A stretch of 64,000 bases of DNA from Salipiger profundus (GCF_001969385.1 NZ_CP014797.1:124001-188000), one strand, 5' to 3'. Shown: positions 8,792 to 17,357, counted from the first letter of the stretch. Numbers and translations: made by a program. Notes: generated from the sequence alone by a model not told the origin.

Positions 8792-9622
8792 ATGACCACA
8801 CGCCCCGACACCGAAGCAGACCTGCGCGGGCTGATCCGCGACACCGCGATGGACGGCGACATTCCCGAGCGCCGGGACGGGTTCCGGCGCATCGCTTCCG
8901 GGCAGCCCGAGGCGATGGCCGAGCGCGTCGAGCGCGGCGGCGTGTCGGCGCTCGCGGTGGGGGAGGGGCCCGAGCTCGTCTGGTTCCACGGCGGCGGCTA
9001 CGTCTTCGGCGCTCCCGAGACGCACCTGGTGCTCGCCACCGCGCTCGCGCGGCAGGGCCTGCGCGTCCTGCTGCCGCGCTACCGTCTGGCCCCCGAGGCG
9101 CCCTGGCCGGCGATGCTCGAGGATGCGCGCGCCTTCGTCGCGGCAAGCGGCCCGGTTGTGCTGGGGGGCGACAGCGCGGGCGGCCACCTCGCGCTGGCGG
9201 TGGCGCGGCGGACCCGGGTGGAGGGGCTGGCGCTGGCCTCGCCCAACACCGACCGCACCGGGCAGAGCAGCACGCGCGGGCGCGACGGTGACCTGATGAA
9301 CGACGACGCGACCGACGCCGAGCTCGCGCGCATGGCGATGCCCGGCATGCCGCCCGACGACCCGGACGTCTCGCCGCTGGTCGCGGACCTCTCGGGGCTG
9401 CCGCCGCTGCACCTCGAGGCGGCGGGCGCCGAGATCTTGCTCGACGACAGCCTGCTGCTGGCCCGGGCCGCGGCGCTCGCCGGGGTCGACGTGCGGCTGC
9501 GCGTCACCCCGGGGCAGTTCCACATGTTCCAGCTCTGGCCCGACGTGCTGCCGCGCGGAGACGAATCCCTCGCGCGGCTGGGGGCCTTCGCACGCGATGC
9601 ACTGGCGCGCGACACGCGCTGA
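8792..9622 (+). CDS. alpha/beta hydrolase, HSL (hormone-sensitive lipase) family
   Basis: The 276-residue enzyme has the HSL oxyanion-hole motif HGGGYVFG and the nucleophile elbow GGDSAGGH, with Ser in G-D-S-A-G. A downstream aspartate and the His of PGQFHMFQ complete a plausible triad. There is no signal peptide, so it acts in the cytoplasm. Family members hydrolyse short-chain acyl esters and sometimes acetylated sugars or xenobiotic esters. It stands alone on the plus strand, divergent from the SDR/GH13 unit across 144 bp. Confidence 0.87.
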   Translation: MTTRPDTEADLRGLIRDTAMDGDIPERRDGFRRIASGQPEAMAERVERGGVSALAVGEGPELVWFHGGGYVFGAPETHLVLATALARQGLRVLLPRYRLAPEAPWPAMLEDARAFVAASGPVVLGGDSAGGHLALAVARRTRVEGLALASPNTDRTGQSSTRGRDGDLMNDDATDAELARMAMPGMPPDDPDVSPLVADLSGLPPLHLEAAGAEILLDDSLLLARAAALAGVDVRLRVTPGQFHMFQLWPDVLPRGDESLARLGAFARDALARDTR

Positions 9623-9763
9623 AACCCCCGATCCGGCGCCGGGCTGACCTCACGAAAGACTGTCGTAAAGTTGTCCCGGCCGTGATCCGCCCTAAACCTC
9701 CGAAGGGACGGGGTCGCGCATGACGCGCGGCCCGCTGCCTCACCTTTCACGAGGAGCTTCTCC

Positions 9764-10105
9764 ATGTCCTACCGTCTGGGCCTCACCCTCATCATGGTGG
9801 CGGCGATCGTGGCCATTGGCTGCGGTCTCTACGCCTATTTCGTCCCGCTCACCGGCGTCACCGGCGTCTGGGGGCCGCTCGCCGCGGCCTTCGGCGCGCT
9901 CTGCCTGCTCATCGGCGGCGCGCTGATGGTCAAGGCCGGCTCGCGCGGCGCCCGCGTCGTGCTGATGATCCTGCTCGCCCTCGGCATCCTGCTCACGGCG
10001 CTCGCCGCATGGCTGCTGCACCAGTGGATCATGCTCGCCGCCCTCGCGGTCTGCGCCATCGGCTGGTTCGCCGCCCTCTCCGGTCCCGAAGGAGATACCG
10101 CATGA
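9764..10105 (+). CDS. small four-helix membrane protein, probable separate anchor of the PQQ dehydrogenase
   Basis: The 113-residue protein is nearly all hydrophobic, with four predicted membrane helices: about residues 5-27, 34-56, 64-85 and 88-106. Its stop overlaps the start of the downstream PQQ dehydrogenase (ATGA). Classical membrane glucose dehydrogenases (Gcd) carry a comparable N-terminal membrane domain of about 140 residues fused to the catalytic propeller. The downstream enzyme here lacks that domain. I infer that this gene supplies it as a separate subunit. I do not recognise a named family. The start ATG follows ACGAGGAG. Confidence 0.75.
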   Translation: MSYRLGLTLIMVAAIVAIGCGLYAYFVPLTGVTGVWGPLAAAFGALCLLIGGALMVKAGSRGARVVLMILLALGILLTALAAWLLHQWIMLAALAVCAIGWFAALSGPEGDTA

Positions 10106-12327
10106 ACACCCTGCTTCGTTCCACCGCGCTGATCGCGCTGCTCGCCGGGCCTGCCTTCGCGCAGGACACGACGGGCGACGAACCTACCGACACCGCCCCG
10201 GCGCAGGAAGAGACCGCGCCGGAGTCGGCGCCCGACACCGCGCCTGAAACAACCTCGGAAGAGACGCCCGAGACGGCCCCCTCCGACGAGTCCACGCCTT
10301 CCGAAAGTTCCGACGCTGAAACCGGGACGGACAGCGACACCGCGACCGACACGGCCCCGGCCGAGCAGGACGGCACGAACGGGTCCGGCGAGGAGACCGC
10401 CCAGGACGACAGCGAGCCGGAGGCCCCCGCCGAGGAGGCGAACAGCCAGGCGCGCATCTCCTCGGATGCCCGCGTTCCGGCTTCCGGCCCCGACTGGCCG
10501 AGCTTCCACGGCCAGGTCTCCGGCGCCAAGTATTCGCCGCTAGACCAGATCACCCCCGAGAACGTGGGCGAGATGGAACTGGCGTGGCGCTACGAGACCG
10601 GCGACGTCTCGGACGGCTCTGGCGACCTTCCGGCGACCGTCTGGTCGGCGACCCCGATCTACGCCAACGGCCTGCTCTACATCGGCACGCCCTTCTACCG
10701 GGTGCTCGCGCTCGATCCCGCGACCGGCGAGGAAGTCTGGTCCTTCGACAGCCAGTCGACGCTCGAGGCGCTGACCCAGCCCGCGCTCAAGAACCGCGGC
10801 GTCGCATACTGGGAAGCCGACGAGCCCGTCGAGGGCGAGGCCTGCCAGAAGATCGTCTATCTCGGCACCATGGACGCGCGGCTCTTCGCGGTCGATGCCG
10901 ACACCGGCGAGCAGTGCGAGAACTTCGCCGACGGCGGCGTGCTCGACGTCAACCAGTGGAACACCGTCAACGACCGCTGGCCGCTGTCGCTGCTGCAGCC
11001 GCCGACCATCGTCGGCGATCACGTCGTGATCGGCTGGGCCGGCAACGACTGGGACTGGGCCGAAGCACCTCCGGGGTCGATCTTCTCGGTGAACGCGCAG
11101 ACCGGCGAGCTCGAATGGACCTTCGACACGATCCCCGAGGAGATCCGCGAGAAGACCGGCACCGCCAACGTCTGGACCGCGATGAGCGCCGACGAGGAAC
11201 GCGGCATCGTCTACCTGCCGGTGGCCTCGCCGTCGCCGAACTACTGGGGCGGCAACCGCACCGAGGACATCCCCTATGCCACCTCGACCACCGCGCTCGA
11301 CGTCGAGACCGGCGAGGTGATCTGGTCGCGCCAGTGGGTGCACCACGACATCTGGGACTACGACATCAACGCGGCGCCGACGCTGATGGACATCACCGTC
11401 GACGGCGAGGAGATCCCGGCGCTGATGCAGGCCACCAAGATGGGCTTCCTCTTCGTGGTGAACCGCGAGACCGGCGAGGACGTCTGGCCGATCGAGGAGC
11501 GCCCGGTGCCTGCCGGCGACATCGAGGGTGAGCGCTACGCCGAGACCCAGCCCTTCCCGACCAAACCGGCGCCGCTGCTCGACCAGTCGAAGCTGCCCGA
11601 CGTCTGGTGGCTGGCCGACGTGGCCTCCTTCGGGGCCTGCTCGAAGCTCTGGGACGACATGGTCTACGAGGGCATGTATACCGCGCCGACGACCGAGGGC
11701 GCCGGAGCCGGGGCCTACCCGAACTCGGCGGGCGTCGTGCAATGGGGCGGCGTGGGCTTCGACCCCGACAAGCAGCTCGCGGTGGTCAACCTCAGCCACG
11801 TCGTGCAGCACATCCAGCTTTACGAGCGCGAGCGATACGAGGAGATCAACGGCGAGGCCGGGCCCGGCGAAAGCGGGTTCCACCCGCAGACCGGCGCGCC
11901 CTACGGCATGTCGCTGCAGACCGCGCTGAACCGCTGGGGCATGCCCTGCTGGGAACCCCCGTTCGGTGAACTCGCGGCCATCGACATGACCACGGGCGAG
12001 ATCGCCTGGCGGCGTCCCTTCGGCATGTCGCAGCGCTATGGCTTCTACATGCCCGAGGGCTGGGGCTCGCCCACCATCGGCGGTCCGGCGATCACCAGGG
12101 GCGGCCTGATCTTCATCGGGGCGACGATGGACGCCATGGTCCGCGCCTACGACCTCGAGACCGGCGAGGAGCTCTGGAGCGACATCACCGAGGCGCCCTC
12201 GGTCTCGAACCCGGCGGTCTACGAGCACGACGGCGCGCAATACGTGGCCTTCGTCTCGGGCGGCAACTCGATCCTGAAGCCCTCGGTGGGCGACATGGTC
12301 TCGGTCTACCGCCTGCCGCAGCAGTAA
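10102..12327 (+). CDS. periplasmic PQQ-dependent dehydrogenase of the glucose/quinate/shikimate family, with an acidic linker
   Basis: The 741-residue protein has a Sec signal (cleavage near AFAQD). A low-complexity segment rich in Thr, Glu, Ser, Pro and Asp follows (about residues 22-115), then an eight-bladed PQQ propeller. Motifs of the membrane glucose dehydrogenase group are present: WPSFHGQVSGAKYSPL, HHDIWDYDINAAPTLMDI, TKMGFLFVVNRETGEDVWPIEE and GWGSPTIGGPA. The usual N-terminal membrane domain is missing, and a four-helix protein is encoded just upstream with an ATGA overlap. The enzyme would oxidise a sugar or polyol in the periplasm and pass electrons to quinone. The substrate (glucose, quinate or another) is not certain. 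No PQQ synthesis genes are in the window. Confidence 0.88.
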   Translation: MNTLLRSTALIALLAGPAFAQDTTGDEPTDTAPAQEETAPESAPDTAPETTSEETPETAPSDESTPSESSDAETGTDSDTATDTAPAEQDGTNGSGEETAQDDSEPEAPAEEANSQARISSDARVPASGPDWPSFHGQVSGAKYSPLDQITPENVGEMELAWRYETGDVSDGSGDLPATVWSATPIYANGLLYIGTPFYRVLALDPATGEEVWSFDSQSTLEALTQPALKNRGVAYWEADEPVEGEACQKIVYLGTMDARLFAVDADTGEQCENFADGGVLDVNQWNTVNDRWPLSLLQPPTIVGDHVVIGWAGNDWDWAEAPPGSIFSVNAQTGELEWTFDTIPEEIREKTGTANVWTAMSADEERGIVYLPVASPSPNYWGGNRTEDIPYATSTTALDVETGEVIWSRQWVHHDIWDYDINAAPTLMDITVDGEEIPALMQATKMGFLFVVNRETGEDVWPIEERPVPAGDIEGERYAETQPFPTKPAPLLDQSKLPDVWWLADVASFGACSKLWDDMVYEGMYTAPTTEGAGAGAYPNSAGVVQWGGVGFDPDKQLAVVNLSHVVQHIQLYERERYEEINGEAGPGESGFHPQTGAPYGMSLQTALNRWGMPCWEPPFGELAAIDMTTGEIAWRRPFGMSQRYGFYMPEGWGSPTIGGPAITRGGLIFIGATMDAMVRAYDLETGEELWSDITEAPSVSNPAVYEHDGAQYVAFVSGGNSILKPSVGDMVSVYRLPQQ

Positions 12328-12348
12328 GCGGCGAGACATGAACGGCGG

Positions 12349-12376
12349 AAGGGGCGTGCCTGCGGGTGCGCCCCTT
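12349..12376 (+). terminator. probable terminator of the PQQ dehydrogenase unit
   Basis: AAGGGGCG (12349-12356) pairs with CGCCCCTT (12369-12376) across a 12-base loop, and TCTCGTT follows. It lies 22 bp beyond the dehydrogenase stop. The loop is long and the T run is interrupted. Confidence 0.5.
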
Positions 12377-12670
12377 TCTCGTTGTCGCGATGGGGGTTGC
12401 GGACCGGGCCAAGGGCCCGCACGGGGACAAGGCCACAGCCTCACGCGCATCGCCGGGCTGTCCCCGAACCGGCGAACTGGTCGGGCAAGGGGCTGCGTGG
12501 CGAGGTCTTTCTGACTTGGCCGGGATAAATCGAGGAGTTCGACGGTCACATTGCCAGCCGGCGGTCCGACGATGGCGCGGCTTTCGCTTGGTTCCTATGA
12601 CGCGCCGGCGGAAGGTTGCCTTGCTCGCAGGAGGGCGGCCGAGCGGTCGCGACCAGTCCGCAAACGAAAA
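12377..12670. other. intergenic stretch with nothing recognised
   Basis: About 290 bp lie between two converging terminators. I find no start with a ribosome site leading to a protein-like product, no repeat and no RNA gene. Confidence 0.5.
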
Positions 12671-12695
12671 GGAGCGCACCCGGCGGGTGCGCTCC
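12671..12695 (-). terminator. strong terminator of the transaldolase gene
   Basis: GGAGCGCACCC (12671-12681) pairs perfectly with GGGTGCGCTCC (12685-12695) around a 3-base loop. On the minus strand it is followed by TTTTCGTTT. It sits 28 bp beyond the transaldolase stop. Confidence 0.88.
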
Positions 12696-12722
12696 GTCAT
12701 CATGAGAACCGGGATGAGCCGA

Positions 12723-13670
12723 TCAGGCGCCCATCTTCTCGGCGACCAGCGAGATCAGCGCCTGGTGGTCGGCGTCGAACTTGCGGATGCCCTCGGCGAG
12801 CTTCTCGGTGGCCATGGGGTCGCTGTTCAGCTCCCAGCGGAAGGTCTGCTCGTCCATGCTGACCTTGTCGCTGGCCTGCGCCGTCTCGGGCGACAGGGCG
12901 CGCGGCAGCTCGCCCTCTTCCGCGTCGAGCTGCTCGAGCAGCTTCGGCGAGATGGTGAGGTTGTCGCAGCCCGCCAGCGCCTTGACCTGGTCGACGTTGC
13001 GGAAGGAGGCACCCATCACCACGGTCTCGATGCCGTTCGACTTGTAGTAGTCGTAGATGCGGCGCACGGACTTGACGCCCGGGTCCTCGTCGGGGGCGTA
13101 GCTCTCGACACCCTCGGCGGCCTTGTACCAGTCGGTGATCCGGCCGACGAAGGGCGAGATCAGGTAGGCGCCGGCGTCGGCACAGGCCACCGCCTGCGCC
13201 ATCGAGAACAGCAGCGTCAGGTTGCAGTCGATGCCTTCCTTCTGCAGGACCTCCGCCGCGCGGATGCCCTCCCAGGTCGAGGCGAGCTTGATGAGGATGC
13301 GGTCCTTGGACACGCCCCGCTCGGCGTAATCGGCGATGATCTCGCGGGCGCGGGCAAGCGAGCCCTCGGTGTCGAACGAAAGGCGCGCGTCGACCTCGGT
13401 CGACACCCGGCCCGGCACCAGCTTGGTGAGCTCGGCGCCGACGGCGACGGTCAGCGTCGCGGTCACGGCCTCGGGCGACTTGCCCGCCTTGCGGCCGGCC
13501 TCGATCTCGCGCTCGATCAGCTCTTCGGACGCCGGATCCTTGAGCGCGCCGAGCACGAGCGAGGGGTTGGTGGTGCAGTCCACGGGCTTGTAGGCCTTGA
13601 CCGCGGCGACCTCGCCGGTATCGGCAACCACCACGGTCATTTCCCTGAGCTGGTCTAGAACGCTAGTCAT
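12723..13670 (-). CDS. tal: transaldolase (class I, TalB type)
   Basis: This is a 315-residue classical transaldolase of the non-oxidative pentose phosphate pathway. It transfers a dihydroxyacetone unit between sedoheptulose 7-phosphate and glyceraldehyde 3-phosphate. The Schiff-base lysine is Lys128 in [16 protein letters not shown]. Other signatures are [32 protein letters not shown] and VMGASFRN. Length is normal for TalB. A LacI-type operator candidate lies about 125 bp upstream at 13797-13810. A strong terminator follows. Confidence 0.97.
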   Translation of the reverse strand: MTSVLDQLREMTVVVADTGEVAAVKAYKPVDCTTNPSLVLGALKDPASEELIEREIEAGRKAGKSPEAVTATLTVAVGAELTKLVPGRVSTEVDARLSFDTEGSLARAREIIADYAERGVSKDRILIKLASTWEGIRAAEVLQKEGIDCNLTLLFSMAQAVACADAGAYLISPFVGRITDWYKAAEGVESYAPDEDPGVKSVRRIYDYYKSNGIETVVMGASFRNVDQVKALAGCDNLTISPKLLEQLDAEEGELPRALSPETAQASDKVSMDEQTFRWELNSDPMATEKLAEGIRKFDADHQALISLVAEKMGA

Positions 13671-13796
13671 GTCGTCTCCTTCCTGGGGTCATCGGCGGCG
13701 CGCCGCCGGCAGTGAGTCTCAACCGTCCATACCGAAGACGGGATGCGCCGTCACGCTGTGCTTGCTGTCCCAACGCACGGCAGGGGCCGTGCGTTT

Positions 13797-13810
13797 CGAT
13801 AACGCTACCA
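13797..13810. promoter_or_regulatory. candidate LacI-type operator upstream of tal
   Basis: CGATAACGCTACCA matches the palindromic pattern TGRTARCGYTAYCA at 13 of 14 positions. A second 13/14 match lies at 14761. I recall that a LacI-family regulator of central carbon metabolism in Rhodobacter (CceR) uses a similar site, but I could not verify this. The position, about 125 bp upstream of the tal start, is compatible with regulation. Confidence 0.4.
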
Positions 13811-13851
13811 TGTTGGTCGTCGCGGGGCTCAATGCGGGGCGGTTGCGCCGC

Positions 13852-14487
13852 TCAGGCCTGCGCGCTTTCGGTGCGGGGCAGCAGGCCAAGGGCCAGCGAG
13901 CGCACGAACCCCGCGACCTCCCGCTCGGCCTCGGTCTGGTCCTTCTTGCGGCGCAGCAGCCTGGCGAGCGGCGATCCGCGCTCCATCGTGTTCGCGGCCA
14001 GCAGCAGCAGGGCGATCTCGTGCAGGCGGTGCCGGACCGCGTCGGCCTCGTCGGGCGCAAGACGGTCCTGCAACTGCTCGGGCAGGGGGCACGCGGCGAT
14101 CAGCTCTTTCAGGCGCTCGCCGTGCTTCGACTCCTCCGCCCGGGCGAGGCAGATGTCGACCACGCCCGCCATCTCGGCCTGGAACACGTCGCGGCCGACT
14201 CGGGCGGTCTGCTCGGAAAACCCGGTCTTGCGCAGCACGGTGATCTCGCCCCGGGTTGGGTCGTCGTCGAGAACGAGGCCGTTCAGCAACAGTTCCGAGC
14301 GGCCGGTGTCGCCCAGCGTGTCGCGCAGGCCGTTGGCCTCGGCGAAGAGCACCAGTTGCAGAAGGTCGTCCTGCGTGAGGTCGCAGGCAATCCGGCTGAT
14401 GCCGCTGCCGCGCTCTCCGCGGAAGCTGAGAGAGAGCCGGCCGGTGCCGTTTTCGCGGGTTTCCATGACGAAGATTTTCGATGCCAT
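13852..14487 (-). CDS. protein of unknown function
   Basis: I do not recognise this 211-residue soluble protein. It has no signal peptide or membrane segment. The N-terminal half looks like beta strands alternating with charged turns (MASKIFVMETRENGTGRLSLSF, then ACDLTQDDLLQLVLFAEANGLRDTLG). The C-terminal half is helical and rich in Arg, Glu and Leu, ending in a basic stretch RLLRRKKDQTEAEREVAGFVRSLALGLLPR. Codon use fits its neighbours. It lies on the same strand as tal with a 181-bp gap, so it may have its own transcript. It is divergent from the DUF1127 gene. Confidence 0.65.
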   Translation of the reverse strand: MASKIFVMETRENGTGRLSLSFRGERGSGISRIACDLTQDDLLQLVLFAEANGLRDTLGDTGRSELLLNGLVLDDDPTRGEITVLRKTGFSEQTARVGRDVFQAEMAGVVDICLARAEESKHGERLKELIAACPLPEQLQDRLAPDEADAVRHRLHEIALLLLAANTMERGSPLARLLRRKKDQTEAEREVAGFVRSLALGLLPRTESAQA

Positions 14488-14849
14488 GCCCTTGAGTTAG
14501 GGCCAAGGCGGCAACGGCGCAAGCAGGCGCGGGCGGAAGCCCGTTCGCGACGGCGGATCCTGTCCGACGGGGCCTGCACGGGCCGCCCTGCAAGGCCGCT
14601 GGTCCCAGCGATCGGAGTGCGCCGAACGGGCGCCCGCGCTTGCGCTAACATGCCCGTTTCGGCGTCGGACACCGCCTATGTCCACAATGCATGGCGGGGT
14701 TCGAATTCTGTCCATTGTGCAATTGCAGCATCGGGACGATATCCCTGTCAACGAAAGGGATGATAGCGCTACCCGAAACGATCCGGACCGGCGCTCCTGA
14801 CGAGACAAACTGGCCCACGAGGGGCCGTCAGATGCAAAGGACGTGACAA
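14488..14849. promoter_or_regulatory. divergent intergenic region with two candidate operators
   Basis: This 362-bp gap separates the unknown gene (minus) from the DUF1127 gene (plus). The part from 14670 on is less GC-rich than the surroundings. It holds an inverted repeat CACAATG (14683-14689) and CATTGTG (14714-14720), and a LacI-type site TGATAGCGCTACCC (14761-14774). TTGTGC and GATATC at 14716 and 14739, 17 bp apart, form a weak plus-strand promoter candidate. No gene is visible. Confidence 0.45.
14761..14774. promoter_or_regulatory. candidate LacI-type operator upstream of the DUF1127 gene
   Basis: TGATAGCGCTACCC fits the palindrome TGRTARCGYTAYCA at 13 of 14 positions and contains TAGCGCTA, an 8-mer expected less than about once per window by chance. 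It lies 76 bp upstream of the DUF1127 start. The same pattern occurs upstream of tal. Confidence 0.4.
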
Positions 14850-15068
14850 ATGGCACAGATGACCGCAACCGCATTCCCGACCACCCAAGGCAACGGCTCC
14901 TTCCTGAGCCGCTTCATCGAAGACCGCCGCGCCGCCCGTGCGCGCCGCGCCGTCTACACCCAGACCGTGCGTGAGCTGGGCGCGCTGTCCGACCGCGACC
15001 TCGCCGACATCGGCATCGGCCGCTCCGACATCCGCCGCATCGCACGCGAAGCGGCCCGCGTGGCCTGA
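14850..15068 (+). CDS. DUF1127 domain small protein
   Basis: The 72-residue protein ends in a DUF1127 domain (VRELGALSDRDLADIGIGRSDIRRIAREAARVA). A basic Arg/Ala-rich helix precedes it. DUF1127 proteins are small, often abundant and arginine-rich. In some alphaproteobacteria they affect RNA turnover, phosphate metabolism or stress responses. The start is an ATG after AAAGGACGTG. It is monocistronic, with a strong hairpin after it, and it stands in a region with a LacI-type site upstream. Confidence 0.88.
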   Translation: MAQMTATAFPTTQGNGSFLSRFIEDRRAARARRAVYTQTVRELGALSDRDLADIGIGRSDIRRIAREAARVA

Positions 15069-15116
15069 GGTCAGGCCCGCGACAAGGTCGGCCGCATCAG
15101 CGGACACGACGACAGA

Positions 15117-15139
15117 GGGCGCCGGTAGCACCGGCGCCC
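15117..15139 (+). terminator. terminator of the DUF1127 gene
   Basis: GGGCGCCGGT (15117-15126) pairs perfectly with ACCGGCGCCC (15130-15139) around an AGC loop and is followed by TTGTC. It could also serve the minus-strand gene ending at 15191. Confidence 0.75.
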
Positions 15140-15190
15140 TTGTCATGTCCGGCTCATGTCCGGCCCCGTTCTCCCGACTGTGCCGGGCGG

Positions 15191-16210
15191 TCAGACGAGG
15201 CCGGCGAGGCGGTCGCGCGTCTCGGGCATCCGCGCAAGGCTCGCCGCGAGCCGCTCGCGCCAGCGCGGTCCGCGTGACTGCGCGTCCTCGTAGGCCTCGG
15301 CCAGATCGTCTGGCCGGTCCTCCGCCAGCACCGCGACGAGGAACGCCGCCTGCGCCCTGTCCTTGCGGGCCTTGGCCTGCGCCGGGCCACCGCGCCGACG
15401 GTCGGCGACGATAAGCTTGTGGATCGCGAAGCGTTCGGGGCGGGGGATCTGCACCAGCACCCCCGAGCGGTAGAGCGCGAGCGCGTGGATCGGCTCGGCG
15501 ATCAGGAAATTCAGGTAGTTGAGCGCCTGCGCGCTGACCCCGAGGGCGGGCAGGGGCTTGACCCGCTCGTCGCCGAAGGCGGGCGTCAGGAACTCGACCA
15601 TCGCCTCGCCCCGGCTCTGCCGCCATTTCCAGACCTGCCGGTCGTGCACACCGGGCACCGCGTCGAACTTCAGCGCCTGCAGGATCTCGCCGGGGGCCTC
15701 CTCGACCGTGTCGCCAAGCGCGACCGAGAGCCGCTCGAAGCTCGCGAAATCCACGTCGCCGGTCTGCGCCAGTTCGTCGGAATCGAAGCGCACCCCCAGC
15801 TCGCCCTGGTAGAGTGCATAGGCCCCGGTGCCGACCATCGTGCCGCCCAGCCGGAACACGCCGGCGCGGGCGAAGGCCAGCAGCATCGAGCCGGTTTCGC
15901 GGTCGGTGGTCGCGAAGCCTTCGGCGCGCAGGGTGCGGGCCAGCCGCGACATCCGCTTGCCGCGCTCGCGCGATTCGTCCCGGAGCGCGGCGGCCCGGTC
16001 GAGCCGCGCCCGCAACTCGGGGCTGTCCTCGCCGAGGTAGCGGCTTTTCATCTCGGTGCCGATGCGGAACTTGTCGTAGAGATAGGTGCGGCCGTTGCGC
16101 CGGCGCTCTTCGATGCTGCCGACAAGACCCGAGACCGCCTCGTCGAGATGCAGGCGCAGCAGGTCCTGGTAGGCCACCTGCGCGGCGCGGGAATGTGACG
16201 TGATCTGCAT
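15191..16210 (-). CDS. NTP_transf_8-type nucleotidyltransferase domain protein
   Basis: The 339-residue protein resembles the conserved 'nucleotidyltransferase' family PF12281 (COG5397). An N-terminal helical region contains GRTYLYDKFRIGTEMKSRYLGE. The nucleotidyltransferase core has FRLGGTMVGTGAYALYQGELGV and the acidic pair TGDVDFASFE. A C-terminal helical domain includes PERFAIHKLIVADRR. The biochemical role is unknown; sequence-similar folds transfer nucleotides to proteins, RNA or small molecules, and some belong to toxin or defence systems. I chose the ATG at 16210 because GGAG stands 5 bases ahead; an upstream in-frame ATG at 16243 lacks this. Its promoter region carries four TGCACAC-type sites shared with the divergent transglutaminase gene. 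Confidence 0.75.
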   Translation of the reverse strand: MQITSHSRAAQVAYQDLLRLHLDEAVSGLVGSIEERRRNGRTYLYDKFRIGTEMKSRYLGEDSPELRARLDRAAALRDESRERGKRMSRLARTLRAEGFATTDRETGSMLLAFARAGVFRLGGTMVGTGAYALYQGELGVRFDSDELAQTGDVDFASFERLSVALGDTVEEAPGEILQALKFDAVPGVHDRQVWKWRQSRGEAMVEFLTPAFGDERVKPLPALGVSAQALNYLNFLIAEPIHALALYRSGVLVQIPRPERFAIHKLIVADRRRGGPAQAKARKDRAQAAFLVAVLAEDRPDDLAEAYEDAQSRGPRWRERLAASLARMPETRDRLAGLV

Positions 16211-16235
16211 GGAGGCTCCGACCTGCCCGGCGTCT

Positions 16236-16304
16236 GTGTGCATCAAATATATCTTTGCTGCACACGGGCTGCAAGTGTGCAGCGAACCGGTTTTTGATGC
16301 ACAC
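16236..16304. promoter_or_regulatory. nested inverted repeats: four TGCACAC motifs in a divergent promoter
   Basis: An outer perfect 12-bp inverted repeat (GTGTGCATCAAA 16236-16247, TTTGATGCACAC 16293-16304) encloses an inner perfect 9-bp repeat (GCTGCACAC 16257-16265, GTGTGCAGC 16275-16283). All four arms contain TGCACAC in alternating orientation, with centres 23, 16 and 23 bp apart. An AT-rich segment (AAATATATC) lies between the first two arms. The symmetry and shared core suggest a multi-dimer operator controlling the nucleotidyltransferase gene and possibly the plus-strand gene. Confidence 0.6.
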
Positions 16305-16501
16305 TGCGCCGCATGGGCCGCAAACCCCGCCCCGGGCGTGCGAAAGACGCGGATCTTTCGTTGAAACCGCGCTGCACAGCAGTTACGGGCGGTCGCATAC
16401 GCCGCCAGTCGCGACAGCCGACTCGCGGAGCCGTCCCGACCCGGGACGGCCAGGCACGGACGCCTCCCAGACAGACCACACTCGATCCAGAGGGATACCG
16501 G

Positions 16502-17278
16502 ATGCGCATCAACGTCGACGTCACCATGCACTACCGCTTTGCCTGCCCGAACACCGTGTTCCTCGCGCTCGAGGCGGCGCATACCGACGGCCAGGAGATC
16601 GTCGAGGAGCAAATGCGCTTCGACGATGCCGTGCTGACCCGGATCAGCGGCGACGCTGGCGTGGGCCAGCGGATCTGGGGGCAGGTGCAGGGCACCGAAA
16701 TGCGGCTCGAGTATCGCGCGCTGGTCGATGTCACGCGCACGAACGAGGATCTGCTCGGGCTCGAGGCCGCGCCGCTGCACCGCATTCCGGCCGAGGCCGT
16801 GGCCTACCTGCGCCCGTCGCGCTACTGCCAGTCGGACAAGTTCACGACCTTCGTCGCCAAGCGCTTCGGGCACCTCGCCGGCGGCGAGAAGGTCGCGGCG
16901 ATCCGCGACTGGATCGAGGAGGAGCTGTCCTACGTGCCGGGCAGCTCCGACGCAGACACCAACGTGCTCGAGACCTTCGCGGGCCGCCAGGGCGTCTGCC
17001 GCGACTATGCGCACCTGCTCTGCGCCATGGTCCGCGCCGCCAACATCCCGGCCCGCATGGTCGCGGCCTACGGGCCCGACGTGACGCCGCAGGATTTCCA
17101 CGCGGTCGGGCAGGTCTGGCTGAACGACGCCTGGCACCTCGTCGATCCGACCGGCATGTGCACCTCGGACAGCATGGCGGTGATCGCCGTGGGCCGCGAC
17201 GCCTACGACATCGCCTTCATGGAATCGCAGGCCCCGGCCGAGCTCCTCTGGCTGAGCGTCCAGGTCGCGCGCGCCTGA
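16502..17278 (+). CDS. transglutaminase-like cysteine protease family protein
   Basis: This is a 258-residue cytoplasmic protein. It has an N-terminal beta domain with MRINVDVTMHYRFACPN and a transglutaminase core. The catalytic triad is visible as Cys in GVCRDYAHLL, His in DFHAVGQVWL and Asp in WHLVDPTGM. Members of this COG1305 group are thought to be peptidases or amidases rather than cross-linking enzymes. I start at the ATG at 16502 after AGAGGGATACC; the frame is open further upstream, but the added residues are basic and not family-like. It is divergent from the nucleotidyltransferase across 291 bp containing a multi-copy inverted motif. Confidence 0.87.
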   Translation: MRINVDVTMHYRFACPNTVFLALEAAHTDGQEIVEEQMRFDDAVLTRISGDAGVGQRIWGQVQGTEMRLEYRALVDVTRTNEDLLGLEAAPLHRIPAEAVAYLRPSRYCQSDKFTTFVAKRFGHLAGGEKVAAIRDWIEEELSYVPGSSDADTNVLETFAGRQGVCRDYAHLLCAMVRAANIPARMVAAYGPDVTPQDFHAVGQVWLNDAWHLVDPTGMCTSDSMAVIAVGRDAYDIAFMESQAPAELLWLSVQVARA

Positions 17279-17357
17279 GCGGGGCGCCACCGACCGACCA
17301 AGGTCTATTATCTCTCGCGCTCCACCCGTGTTAGGGTGTGGGCAGGGAGAGAGGATC

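Noticed and set aside
7850..9523. Long N-terminal extension of the second SDR
   Set aside because: The extra 290 codons run antisense to the HSL hydrolase and are low-complexity. The SDR fold begins at the ATG at 8647.
15191..17278. Toxin-antitoxin pair of nucleotidyltransferase and transglutaminase
   Set aside because: The genes are divergent, both are large and there is no HEPN/MNT-type small partner, so I call only the shared promoter structure.
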